NCBI GenBank assembly: GCA_019448385.1
Contig: JAGTXO010000023.1
Coordinates: 248,001 to 312,000, forward strand
Reading direction: 5' to 3'
DNA: 64,000 bases
From: Diacronema lutheri
Lineage: Eukaryota > Haptophyta > Pavlovophyceae > Pavlovales > Pavlovaceae
Both the position numbers and the translations under genes were made by a program. The notes beneath the pieces are model-generated. The model was not told the origin of the DNA. It did no database searches and was given only the letters and a program-made list of their open reading frames with translations. This document shows, piece by piece, positions 21,539 through 31,172 of the stretch (position 1 is its first letter; the number at the start of each line of letters is the position of its first letter).

Positions 21539-23742
21539 ATGGACTTCTTCTCGCCGGTGCCGCAGATGGACGTCGCGCTCGCAATCCTGCGCTGCTGCTC
21601 GTGGCGCGATCGCACAGCGATGCTCGCGCTAAACCGCGCGTGGGCCGGCGAGGTGCGCGCGCGCTCGTGGAAGCTGTTCGCGCAGGAGCTCGACGAGCGT
21701 CACCAGCTCTACGTGCCCGCACCGCCGGCCGGGCGCGACTGGACGGTGGACGAGTGGCGTGAGCTCTTCCTACGATTGTGGCCGAGCGTGCACGTGTGGA
21801 GCGCCGCGCCCGCCGACGCGCCCACAGTCACGCACAAGGTGACGATGCGCGTGTGCGCGCGCTTCCGCCCGAGGCGCGCGCGGCCGCTCGGCGAGGGCGA
21901 GGCCGGCACGGAGGCGCGCGCGAGCGAGGAGACGCGCGTCGTGCTGCCATTGCATCAGCGCCTCCAGCTAATCAAGGCGTCGCACGGCTGCTCCTCATAT
22001 GAGGCGCAAAAGCTGCTCTGGGCGGGCTCTGACGCGCGCACCCACGAGAACGACCCGTTTGCCGCGCCAAAGGGTGCGTCCGAGGCGCGCGCGCTTTCGC
22101 CGCCCAGCGCGGACGGTGCTCCGCTCGCCGACCGAACGAACGCAGCGGGACGCGCGACGGAGCGCGCCGCGGACGAGCCGCTCGAAGGCTCCGACCTCGC
22201 CTCCAGCGCAGTGCCCGCCGTCAGCACGCGCGCGGGCGTCGTCGCGGTCGGCGAGTCGGGTGCGAGCGTCGTCGTGTGCGCGCCCACGATCGGGCTGCGC
22301 GAGTTCCGCTTCACGGCAACGTTTGGCGCCAAGGCGGAGCAGGCGGCCGTGTACGAGCGCTCGCTTCGGCCGCTCGTAGTCGACTTGCTGAATGGTCGTT
22401 CTGGCTGCCTCCTCTGCTTTGGACAGACGGGATCCGGTGCGACCCGCCAACCTCACGCCGAGCGCCGAGGCGCGCGGCGCCGGGGCAAGCGGTCGCACCG
22501 CGCTCTTCCGCTGACCGGCGCGCGCGCCCGCTGCCTGTCCCCCTCCCCCGGGCCTTCCCAGGCAAGACCTTCACCATGTCCGGCCCCGACGAGGCGGCCG
22601 CCACATCCCTCGGCATGGGCGTGGTGCTCGACGGCGCCGCCGGGCTCGTGCCACGCGCTCTGCGCGAGCTGCTCGACGCGCGCGACGCACGGCGCGGCGC
22701 GCACAACCTCGCGAGCGAGATCCGCGTCTCATTCGTCGAGGTGTACGGCGACGACGTCACCGACCTGCTCCACGATGGCGACGGGCCGGCGCGCATCGGC
22801 GCGTGGCGCGGCGTCGCGGCGCGCGCGATCGCCGAGGGGCGCGTCGATGTGCCGCTCGCCGACGCGCCGCACGCGACGGCGCTGCTGCTGCGCGCGGAGC
22901 GCGCGAAGCGGCGCGCGGCGACGGCGATGAATGAACGGTCGTCACGCGCCCACGCGCTGCTCACCATCACGCTGGTGCAGACGGACGCGTCGCTGCGCGA
23001 GGTGCGCTCGACGCTCTGCCTCGCAGATCTCGGAGGCTCGGAGCAGCTCAAGCGGTCGCAGGCGCACGGCGAGCGGTTGCGCGAGGCGGTCAACATCAAC
23101 CTGGGGCTGCTCGCGCTCAAGAACTGCGTTGGCGCGCTCACGTCGGGCGCGAGGTGCGCGCGCTCGCCGCGAGCGCGCGCGGCGCGCGTCGGCGGCGCCC
23201 CCGCGTGCGGCGCTCGCGCTCACGCGCCGCCCGCCGCTCCCGCCCCGCCGCGCCGCGCCGCGCGCGCTCGGTCGGTCGGCCGGCCGGCCGGCCGCAGCCA
23301 CGTGCCGTACCACAACTCGAAGCTCACGACGCTGCTCATGCCAGGCCTCTCTGGCCGCTCGCAGACCGTCGTCGTCGTGTGCGCGTCGCCCGAGGCGGCG
23401 GACGCGGGCGAGACGATGGAGGCCCTCCGCTTTGGCGAGCTCTGTGCCGTTGTCGAGTCGTCGGCGAAGTTGCCGTCGGCGTCGTTGATGGAGCAGACGC
23501 TGCGCACGCTCGACGCCGAGATTGCGCGCATTGAGGGCGAGGTCGTCGCCAAGGAGCGGTGGGAGACAGAGGTTGAGCATCGCCTTGACGAGCGCGCCCT
23601 CGATGACCAGGCCGGCCACGACCGCGCGCGCGCGCACGAGCGCATCCTCAAGACCAAGCTGGTGGGCGCCGAGGCGGAGCGCGCGCAGCTCGAGGAGCTG
23701 CTTGAGCGCCGGCGCGAGCTGCTCGGCGAGGGCAGCGTGTGA
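21539..23742 (+). CDS. Kinesin motor protein with F-box-like N-terminus
   Basis: Exons 21539-22436, 22562-23153 and 23298-23742 give about 644 residues. The motor domain starts near residue 104 (VTMRVCARFRP). The P-loop GQTGSGKTFTMSGP is rebuilt exactly across intron 1. Switch I is NERSSRAH, switch II is LADLGGSE, and SHVPYHNSKLT is rebuilt across intron 2. A coiled coil of about 100 residues follows. The first 55 residues (VALAILRCCSWRDRTAMLAL, then NRAW) resemble an F-box, though no clear LP start is present. The motor hydrolyses ATP to move on microtubules. There is a long insert between the start of the motor and the P-loop. I cannot assign a kinesin family. Confidence 0.88.
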
Positions 23743-23762
23743 GGGCGGGCGGGGTTTGCGCG

Positions 23763-23825
23763 TTGGTTGTTGGCTTGCCGTCTCGTTTTGTTGGCTTGCT
23801 AACGCGTTCGTTTTGTTGGCTTGCT
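23763..23825. repeat. Short TGTTGGCTTGC tandem between convergent genes
   Basis: Three copies of TGTTGGCTTGC separated by T-rich spacers lie in the 97-bp gap between the kinesin stop and the stop of the convergent gene. It is the most T-rich stretch nearby and may carry 3'-end signals. Confidence 0.6.
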
Positions 23826-23839
23826 TTTCGTGGCGCGTG

Positions 23840-26332
23840 TCAGGAATGTGTAGCGTCCCGTCGGCGGCGCTTCTTGGCCGGTGCATCCGTGTGCGTGCCG
23901 CCATGCTGCTGACGCGCTCGCCCCACGGCTGTGGGAGCGACACGCGCGGGCGTGGGAGCTTGCCGCGGGCGTGGCAGGGCAGCCGTTGCCGCCGCAACCG
24001 TCGTCGCGGCCGCTGTCCGAGTGCCATTGGGCAGCCCACGCTCGCTCAGAGCCGCACCGGCTGCAGTGCGCCTCACGCATGCGCGCGTCGGCTCAGATGC
24101 CGATTCGGCGCGCCGCACGAGCGCGGCGATGGCGGGCAAGAGCCGACTGTGGTATGCAAAGTGTTGCAGCATCGTCACGGCGATGGCAGGTGGTATAGGA
24201 GCCGCACCGCGCGCGCCATTCAGACGGATGGGCCACGTGCGCACGGGCGGCACAGCGGTGCGCGCGCCGTCTGCGGCCGGCGGAAACGCCTCTTGCACGG
24301 CCGCGGCCCAGTCCGGCGCGCACGACGGCCGCCGGCCAGCCTCCGCAGTAGGCGCGCCGCCACCTGCCTCGTGAGCGCGCGGCGCGGCGCGCGCGCAGGG
24401 TGACACGGCGCAGAAGAGCACGACATGCGCGGCTGGCGTGCCGCACCTGCCGCCGTCAGCCTGCCCGCCGCACGCGCACCGCTGCGCGTACGCGTCGGCC
24501 GCAAGGTCCCAAGCCTCTGCGTCCGGACTTGCCTCCGCGTCCGGACTTGCCTCCGCGTCGAGGCAGAGGAGCGTCGGCCGCGCGCCGCAGGCAACGCGCG
24601 CAAGGGCGCGCGCGAGGCTGAGCGGCGCGCCCGCGCCACGCGCGGCCGCATCGCGCGCGTCGCAGATCGCGCGCAGAAGCTGCGCCTCAGACGGGGCGGC
24701 ACGGTGCGCGGCAGCCATTGCTGCGACGAGCGCGCCTTGCTCGAGCGTGAGCACGCGTCCGCACGCAAAGGCGAGCGTCAGCACGGTGCACACGCCGCTC
24801 TGCGTCGGCGTGCCCGCGCCCGCCTCCACGCCGTCAGCGCCGGCGGCGTCTGCCGCGTACGCACGCCCCGCCGGCAACTCGGCGTCCACGCTGGCCGTCA
24901 CCTCGCCCGCGAGGCGCGAGCGCCAGAGCGCGCACACGACGAGCCGCAGCAGTGGGTGCGCAGCGGCGCGCGCCGCGTGCGCCGCGCCGCCGCGCGACAG
25001 GTCGCGCGCGTCGTCCAGCTCGTGCGCGCCGAGATGGATAGCGGCAACGACGTGGAGCAGTGGTGGTGCGCGCACCACTCGTGCCGCGTCGATCGCCGCC
25101 GCGTCGGCGCGCGGCGCGGCGCGCGCGCGAGCGATCGGAGCCAGCCGGCGCCTAAATGGCGCAGCCACCACGCTGCCCGCGCCCTCCGCCTCAGCGCCGG
25201 AGGATGCCGCGCGCGGGCGGTGCAACAGCCCGTCGAGCGCAGGGCCGAGCACGCGCGCGCGCGCGTGGAAGGCGATGGCGGCCATGATCTTTGAGGTGAA
25301 CTCGGCGGTGCGGCCAAGGTTGGCGGTGGCGATGGGCACGCCCAGCGCTGCGCACGCGCGCGCAAGGGCGAGGTCCTCCGCGTCCGTCATGTCGCGCACA
25401 GCTCCGAGGAATGCGACGACGTGCAGACACGGACTGGGCCGCGCCGCACGCTCGCGCGCGCTGACCGGCGGCCGCTCGACGAAGACGGGAAGCTCATCGG
25501 CGCAATCCTCGTGTAGCAGCAGCGCGGCCGTGCGCCACTCGGAGCCCGCGCCACCAGCCGCGCCAGCGCGCGGCCTGAGCAGGTGCGCCAACGTGTGCTG
25601 AAGCCGCACAGACGCATCGTCGCCCTTGCCCGCGTCTGCGGCAGCCGCGCGCGCCGCCGCGGCGGTGAACGCAGCGGCGTCGGCGCTCGCGGATGGTGCA
25701 AGCTCACCGCCGGCGCACGCGGCGCCCGCGCCTGCCTCGAGCCACGCGGCGTACACCGCAAGCAGTCGCGCCTTGTTCACCTTGCGCAGCGCGGCTGCCG
25801 ACCCGCAGTTGAGGCCGTGCACGCGCAGGAAGGGCAGCTCGCAGCGCGCGTGCAAGAAAGCGAGGATCTCGCGCTTGTCCAGCTGATCAAGATCAGCCCG
25901 ACTCGCGGGCGGCGCGCTCACGTCGCCGCCTCCGCAGCGCGTCGCCGCGCCGCCGCCGGCCGCCTGCGAGTCCGGCTCGAGCATCGCGGCGCGCCACACG
26001 TCGCGCTCGCACCGGATGCCGCGCAAAGTAGGACGCCCAGCAGCCGCATCGCGCCACGCGCTCAGAAGCGCATGCTCAGTTGGCGTCGGACATTCGTCGA
26101 CGGCCGAGCCGTCAATCCTGATCATCGCGAGGTCGTCCGAGTGGAGCAGGCAGACCTCTCTCACGCACGGCGCGCGAACGCCACGGCCGGCCCAAAGCAC
26201 GCCCGCGCACCGGACGAGCGCGTCGCGTCGGCCCCACCACTGCGAGTCGTCCAGCTCGGGGCGGAAGCTGCGCGCGTCCACCGACCCGGAGCAGAACAGG
26301 ACAAAGGTCACCTCGCACTCGAGTTCCTCCAT
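23840..26332 (-). CDS. Unrecognised 830-residue protein
   Basis: Single exon. The start at 26332 (MEELECEVTFVLFCS) is preferred. The same frame runs on upstream to 27634, but there it is Arg-rich and antisense-like and overlaps another gene. Residues about 190-235 (LDKREILAFLHARCEL, then RKVNKARLLAVYAAWLEAG) form a helical pair somewhat like a SAP or SAF motif. The rest is Ala-rich helical sequence. A triplicated DAEASP unit lies near residue 620. The C-terminus is basic (PAKKRRRRD), a possible nuclear signal. I do not recognise a family. Confidence 0.6.
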   Translation of the reverse strand: MEELECEVTFVLFCSGSVDARSFRPELDDSQWWGRRDALVRCAGVLWAGRGVRAPCVREVCLLHSDDLAMIRIDGSAVDECPTPTEHALLSAWRDAAAGRPTLRGIRCERDVWRAAMLEPDSQAAGGGAATRCGGGDVSAPPASRADLDQLDKREILAFLHARCELPFLRVHGLNCGSAAALRKVNKARLLAVYAAWLEAGAGAACAGGELAPSASADAAAFTAAAARAAAADAGKGDDASVRLQHTLAHLLRPRAGAAGGAGSEWRTAALLLHEDCADELPVFVERPPVSARERAARPSPCLHVVAFLGAVRDMTDAEDLALARACAALGVPIATANLGRTAEFTSKIMAAIAFHARARVLGPALDGLLHRPRAASSGAEAEGAGSVVAAPFRRRLAPIARARAAPRADAAAIDAARVVRAPPLLHVVAAIHLGAHELDDARDLSRGGAAHAARAAAHPLLRLVVCALWRSRLAGEVTASVDAELPAGRAYAADAAGADGVEAGAGTPTQSGVCTVLTLAFACGRVLTLEQGALVAAMAAAHRAAPSEAQLLRAICDARDAAARGAGAPLSLARALARVACGARPTLLCLDAEASPDAEASPDAEAWDLAADAYAQRCACGGQADGGRCGTPAAHVVLFCAVSPCARAAPRAHEAGGGAPTAEAGRRPSCAPDWAAAVQEAFPPAADGARTAVPPVRTWPIRLNGARGAAPIPPAIAVTMLQHFAYHSRLLPAIAALVRRAESASEPTRACVRRTAAGAALSERGLPNGTRTAAATTVAAATAALPRPRQAPTPARVAPTAVGRARQQHGGTHTDAPAKKRRRRDATHS

Positions 26333-26438
26333 GCTGATCACGGAGCAAGGTCGAGTTGCCGTTGAAAAAACTGGGCCAGGGTCGAGGGACGACCGGACGA
26401 GGCGCGCAAGACGGTGGCGCAACCTCGAGGCAGTCCAG

Positions 26439-27845
26439 TCACCGACTGCTCGCCGCAAGCGACGCGCTTGCCGCGCGGCGCGCGTCCATTTGCTGCTCAT
26501 GCTGCCTCGCGGCGCGAGGCGCCGGCGCAGCCGCCGGCGCATCGCTGTCACGGCTGACGCACCCGCCGCGAGCGAGGCCAAGGGCAAGAGCCGCCTCGGC
26601 GGACCGTGCGGCAGACTGCGCAGAGGTGCCGCTCGATCGCCGAGCGCCAGAGCCGGCACGCATGAAGCCGCTCGCGCCAGGCGCCGGCGCCGCCTGTTGA
26701 GGCCGCAGCGGCCTGTGCGGCACAAGTGCGCCGCTCGTGCCCATAAGTAACGCGCGGCCCGGCCGTTTCGCCGCGCCAATCGTGTGGATGCCGTCGGACC
26801 CGCACGACGACGTGCAGAGGCCGCGCGCGGCGGCGGCTGCCACCCGGCCGGCTGATTGCGGCGACTCGACGCGCGGCCCGAGCGCCGCATCCACACCGGC
26901 GGACAGCTCGGCGGCACGCGCCGCCGAAAGTTGCGCGGACGCGGCTGGTCGGCAGCGCGCGAGCGCGCGTGCGATCGCGCCGTCCGCCTCGTGCGCGGTG
27001 TCGAGCTCGGTAGATGCGCCGAGCGTCCGCTCATCAACGCTGCCGGCGAGCGCCCTCGCAACCTCCGCGCCAAGCCGCTCGCTCCGCTGTTGCGCGCGCG
27101 CCATCGCGTCCTCAAGGGCCTGCAGCCCGCGCTGCACTGCGCTCGAGCGCTCGGCGAGCGCGTCGACCTGCAACTCGACAGGCGCGCGCGGCGCACGTGC
27201 ACGCGTGTCATCGCCCGTCTCGTCGAACTCGTTGGCTGGCGCGTAGAAGGCGGTGCGCAACTCGTCGAGAAGGGCGGCCTCGACTTGGCGCAACGACTCA
27301 GCGAGCTGCACGCCGCCAGAGCTGACCGCGTCCACGCGGTGCGCGAAGCGCGCGCTGCGCTCGGACATGCGCATGTAGCCGAGGCTTTGCTCCTCGATGA
27401 CCGTTTCCACCTCGTCGCACGCGCCGAGCGCCGCGCCGAGCAGCGCGCTCGGTCCTGCCGCCGAGTCGTCGGCAGCCTCGCCCATGGGCGCGGCAGAGCG
27501 CGCCGCGGGCGCCACGCCTGCGCGCGGCCTGGGCGCGCAAGCGCGCGCGGCAGTCGACACCGAGGGATCTCTGGCAGCGGGGGGCGCGCCGTGCGCCTGC
27601 GCTGACGAGACGCGCGGGCCGCGTAGTGTCGCAACGGCCGTTGGCGTCGGCCCGACGTCGCGGGGCGACGGGCCGGCGCTGTGCAGCTCGGCGGCGGACG
27701 CGACGGAGCTCGCGCTCTGCTGCCGCTTCAGATTGAGCGCAAGCCGAGCCGCCGAGCCGCCGACAGCGTTGGCGATCGTCTCGGCGCGCGCGGGGTCGCG
27801 CAAGCGTCTCGCCAAGCCGTCGCGCTCGCCAGTGGCCATCGCCAT
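26439..27845 (-). CDS. Unrecognised coiled-coil protein
   Basis: Single exon of 468 residues. The N- and C-terminal thirds are Ala/Ser/Pro-rich and probably disordered. Residues about 130-270 have heptad-like hydrophobic spacing (SARFAHRVDAVSSGGVQLAE, VEAALLDELRTAFY, ALAERSSAVQRGLQALEDAM), indicating coiled coil. No catalytic motif is visible. It lies 106 bp upstream of the preceding minus-strand gene. The next plus-strand locus begins 43 bp beyond its start. Confidence 0.65.
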   Translation of the reverse strand: MAMATGERDGLARRLRDPARAETIANAVGGSAARLALNLKRQQSASSVASAAELHSAGPSPRDVGPTPTAVATLRGPRVSSAQAHGAPPAARDPSVSTAARACAPRPRAGVAPAARSAAPMGEAADDSAAGPSALLGAALGACDEVETVIEEQSLGYMRMSERSARFAHRVDAVSSGGVQLAESLRQVEAALLDELRTAFYAPANEFDETGDDTRARAPRAPVELQVDALAERSSAVQRGLQALEDAMARAQQRSERLGAEVARALAGSVDERTLGASTELDTAHEADGAIARALARCRPAASAQLSAARAAELSAGVDAALGPRVESPQSAGRVAAAAARGLCTSSCGSDGIHTIGAAKRPGRALLMGTSGALVPHRPLRPQQAAPAPGASGFMRAGSGARRSSGTSAQSAARSAEAALALGLARGGCVSRDSDAPAAAPAPRAARQHEQQMDARRAASASLAASSR

Positions 27846-27888
27846 GCCAAACCAAAAGCCTTCAACACACGGAGAGAGGAAGGCAGCT

Positions 27889-28558
27889 ATGGAACAGCCC
27901 CTCGACGAGCCCAGGCGGCTGCGCGAGCGGAGGCCTCGGCGCGCTCACGCAGCTACGCTGAAGCCCCACGCGGTGCACGGGCTCGACACCGGCCTGCTGC
28001 CCGAGGACTGATACCGGGGGGCGTCGGGAACGCCGGACGTGCCTTTCGGCTTCATCTGCGGCTTCCCGACTGAGCGCGGCGATCTCTACGGCGGCAGCAT
28101 GTACATGTGCTCGGCGCAAGACTCGCGCAGCTTGCAGGCGCAAGCTGCGGCCGCCGCCCTCGCTCAATGGGGCGAAGGCGAGGCCGGGCGCGAGGTGATC
28201 GCACACCCTGTCTGCAAGGGCAAGTACCGCCCGTGGGCGCCCAACGGCGAGCAGCTCTTTGGCTGCTTCCGGCATTCGGCCATCCGCAAGCGGCGCATCG
28301 ATCGCGCCGGCCTCCGCGACGGCTGGGCGAGCTTTGATCGGTGGCCACGACCACATCTTGGGCCGCCGAGCGCGGGCGAGCCCGGATCGCGACGAGCGGC
28401 TGATGCCGCTGCGGCTTCAGTTCTCCCCTGACCTCAGCATGGAGCCTGGCCCGCATGACCCGCGCGCAGGCCAAATCTTGGCCGCCTTGGCGGCAGGCCG
28501 CGCGCGGCGAGCCGAGGAGCCAGCTACAACTGAGCGGATGAAGCGGCAAGGACCCTAG
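27889..28558 (+). pseudogene. Disrupted reading frame, possibly a broken gene
   Basis: From ATG 27889 a frame runs to LLPED and meets TGA at 28009. The same frame then continues as a plausible protein (YRGASGTPDVPFGFICGFP) to 28431. Near 28340 a different frame takes over with protein-like sequence (GHDHILGRRA, then PLRLQFSPDLSM) ending at 28558. No GT-AG or GC-AG splice explains either break neatly. The TGA could replace a Trp codon, or be a selenocysteine codon, but the second break favours decay or an assembly error. No family recognised. Confidence 0.45.
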
Positions 28559-28669
28559 GAGGGGGGGGAGCTCGGAGTCGATCCCCATCCGCGAGCGTTG
28601 CGAGCGGAGCAGACGCGCGTGCGGTTTGGAGTGCCAGGAACGGTACCGACGGGGGCTTGGTGCGTCCGA

Positions 28670-29104
28670 CTAGGCCATTTGCGCGAGCAGCTCCCCTTTG
28701 CGCCCGATCTTTTCGAGCTGGTTCTTCTCGAGCGGCTCGCCGGCCGCACGCCTCGCCTCGAGCGCCTCGATCTCGCCCAGCTTCTTGCGCAGCTTGGCGT
28801 CCCTCGGGTCCGGCTTCGGTGCCGTTGCGCGCGTCGCGTCCGGCCGTGCGAGCGTGTTGCCCGCCGTGGTGCGCAAAACGTTTGGTGGTGGCGCACATGT
28901 CGCGTGCGTTTGTGCTGCGCGCGCCGCCGCGCGCTGCTCTTCCGAGAGGCTGTCGCCCTTGCGCGCGAGAAACTTGCGCAGGGCGGTGTCTTTGTTGGAA
29001 GTCATCTTGCCGCCCGCCCACGCCATCGTGCGCACTGGCGCGGGCGCCGGGTTCGCCGCTTCTCGAGCGAAGCGCGCGCGTCGAGCCGCGAGCTGATCGG
29101 CCAT
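28670..29104 (-). CDS. Small basic protein with eIF2A/PYM-like C-terminus
   Basis: Single exon of 144 residues. The start at 29104 (MADQLAARRARFAREA) is only 49 bp from the start of the divergent gene. The C-terminal 45 residues (AKLRKKLGEIEALEARRAAG, then EPLEKNQLEKIGRKGELL) resemble the charged helical tail seen in eIF2A and PYM-type proteins, which contacts ribosomal subunits. That is a motif-level resemblance only. The N-terminus is basic. Confidence 0.6.
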   Translation of the reverse strand: MADQLAARRARFAREAANPAPAPVRTMAWAGGKMTSNKDTALRKFLARKGDSLSEEQRAAARAAQTHATCAPPPNVLRTTAGNTLARPDATRATAPKPDPRDAKLRKKLGEIEALEARRAAGEPLEKNQLEKIGRKGELLAQMA

Positions 29105-29153
29105 TTTGAACGTGAAAATCGCGCGCGCTGTGGGCTGGGCGCAACCCCCCGCG

Positions 29154-31057
29154 ATGTCGACGATACCCAAGGACGAGCGGGCAAAGCGCGTCGAGCGTCT
29201 ACTGCAGCGCACGCACGGGCGCGGCGAGCAGCCGATGGCCGGCGCGGGCGATTCGCTGCGCCGCGCACCCGCCGCTTCGCCCGTGGCCCCGCCGCACGGG
29301 CACGCGTCGCGCAGTGCTCCGGCGGCGGGCGCGCAGCCGCGCGCCGCGCGGCCAAGCGGCGAGTCCGCGCCGCTGCCGTCCGCCTCGATATTGACGCCGC
29401 CGCCGTCCGGCCCGCGCTCACTCGCCGCGCGGCCGCCGACGATGCCGCAGTGGCAGCCGACGCCGCCGCCGCAGCCCGCGCCGCCAGCGCTGCCGGCCGG
29501 CGTGCACGCGCCGCCGCGCTCGCCCGCGCCGCCACATCTGGACGCGCGTGCGCCGCGCGCGGTGGACACGGCGGCCGACGCGGCCCCGGGCGGTGGGGAG
29601 CGCATGGTCTCCCGTTCTCTGCCTGAATGCGACGCGCTCGTGTACGCCGCTCGCGCGCGCCTCGACGAGCTCGAGCGCACCAAGCGGCACGTGTGCGATG
29701 CGATCGATGGCGAAAGCGGCCAGCTCGCGCAGCTCCTCGCGCTCCTCGAGCAGCAGGCCTTCGCCGAGCGGTCACACCAGCAGGCGGTGCTTGAGATTGC
29801 TGCGGTGCTCGAGCGGCTCGCCGAGCCCGAGCGCCCGGTCAACGCGCTGCACGCCGCGCTCGCACATGAGCGGACGATGCAGCGGCCGGGCGCGGGCAGC
29901 GCGCTCTCGGCGGAGGCGAGGCGCGCGCTCGACGCGCTCGTCGCACAGGCGGATGTGCAGCCGTGTGGCGCTCAGCCGCAGCCGCAGCAGCAGCCGCCCG
30001 CAGCGGAGCACCAAGCCGCGCGGCACCGCCCGCCGCCCGTTCGCGTCGGCCAGGACGAGGGCGCGGCGCAGCAGCCGGTGCGGCCCGGCGCAGCGGCGCG
30101 GCGATCGTGTGTGTGTCGCGATGGCCGCGGACGGCGCGCGCCTCCTTTTCCGCAGCGCGCGCGCGCTCACGCGCGTGCTCGCTTCCTGCCTCCTCGCGCG
30201 TCGCCTCGCGCCGCGCGCGCACGCCCGCGCAGCCGCTCGGCGAGCGCCCGCCCACCGGCGCGGCCGTCGCCGCCGGTGCGCACGTGCCGCGCACAAATCC
30301 GGCGCCGCCGCGCCTGGCCGCTCTGCGCTCCGAGATCGCCGAGCTCTCGGCCAAGATCTCGACCGAGCTCGAGCAGCAGCGTCGTTCAATCGTGTTCGCG
30401 TCGAACGCGGGCGGGGCGCTCGTCGAGGAAAGCGGCGGGCATCCGTCGCTGGCCGTCGCCGCACTCCCCGACGCGACGGGCCGCGCGGCCGAGCGGCGAC
30501 TGCCGCCGACGCCGGCGACCGCGCACGCGCCTCCGCCGGACGGCCGGCGGTGCTGCGGCCGGGCGTCGGCCGCGGGTGCGGACGCGGTCGATGTGCGCGC
30601 GCTCGCAGGCCTGGCGATCGAGCATGGCGGCCGCGGGGTCGCCGCAAACGGCGCGCGCGAGTTTGACGCGGACGCCGTCGTCGCCGCGCTCGCGTCGCGC
30701 CTCAAGGCTGAGCAGCAGGCGCGGCTACAGACAGAGGAGCAGGCTGCGACGATGCTTGCGCACGAGGAGGCATCGATCACAATCCTCGAGGCGCGCGTGC
30801 GCGATTTGCAGGCGAAGCTCGCGGCCGTGCGGGATGGTCGGCCGCACCATTTGGCGGCAGGCACGCCGCACGCCGTGTCGCGCACGCCCTCGCCCTCCGC
30901 CGCGCTTGCGACGCTCGAACGGAGGCACGACCTCTCAATGCGCGCCATGTCTGCACTCTCAAGCTCACCCCTGGCTGGCCCGCACGCGCCCGCGAGCACA
31001 GTCGGCGCCTCGGCGGCCTCGCCAATTGCCGCGGCGCCGGCAAGCTGCTCCGAATGA
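29154..31057 (+). CDS. Pro-rich coiled-coil protein, function unknown
   Basis: Exons 29154-30077 and 30233-31057 give 582 residues with a phase-0 intron and a GTGCGG donor. A GTGTGT donor 30 bases further on is an alternative. The N-terminal 150 residues are Pro/Ala-rich. Coiled-coil segments lie at about 165-245 (RARLDELERTKRHV, QLAQLLALLEQQAF), in the second exon (LAALRSEIAELSAKISTEL) and near 480-530 (LKAEQQARLQTEEQAATML). The arrangement recalls scaffold or basal-body proteins, but nothing specific is recognisable. Confidence 0.65.
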
Positions 31058-31172
31058 CTTTTCTATCAATTAATTGCGGCGCCGTGGCGGGCTATTTTTG
31101 CACAATCTTTGGCGCCTTCGCCAAAGATAGCTTGGCCGCGCGCAGCGGGATTGCGTCGACCCCGTCTTCAAC

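Noticed and set aside
26333-27634. Upstream extension of the 23840-26332 frame
   Set aside because: Arg/Ser/Pro-rich composition and full overlap with the better-supported gene at 26439-27845. The Met at 26332 is a sensible start.
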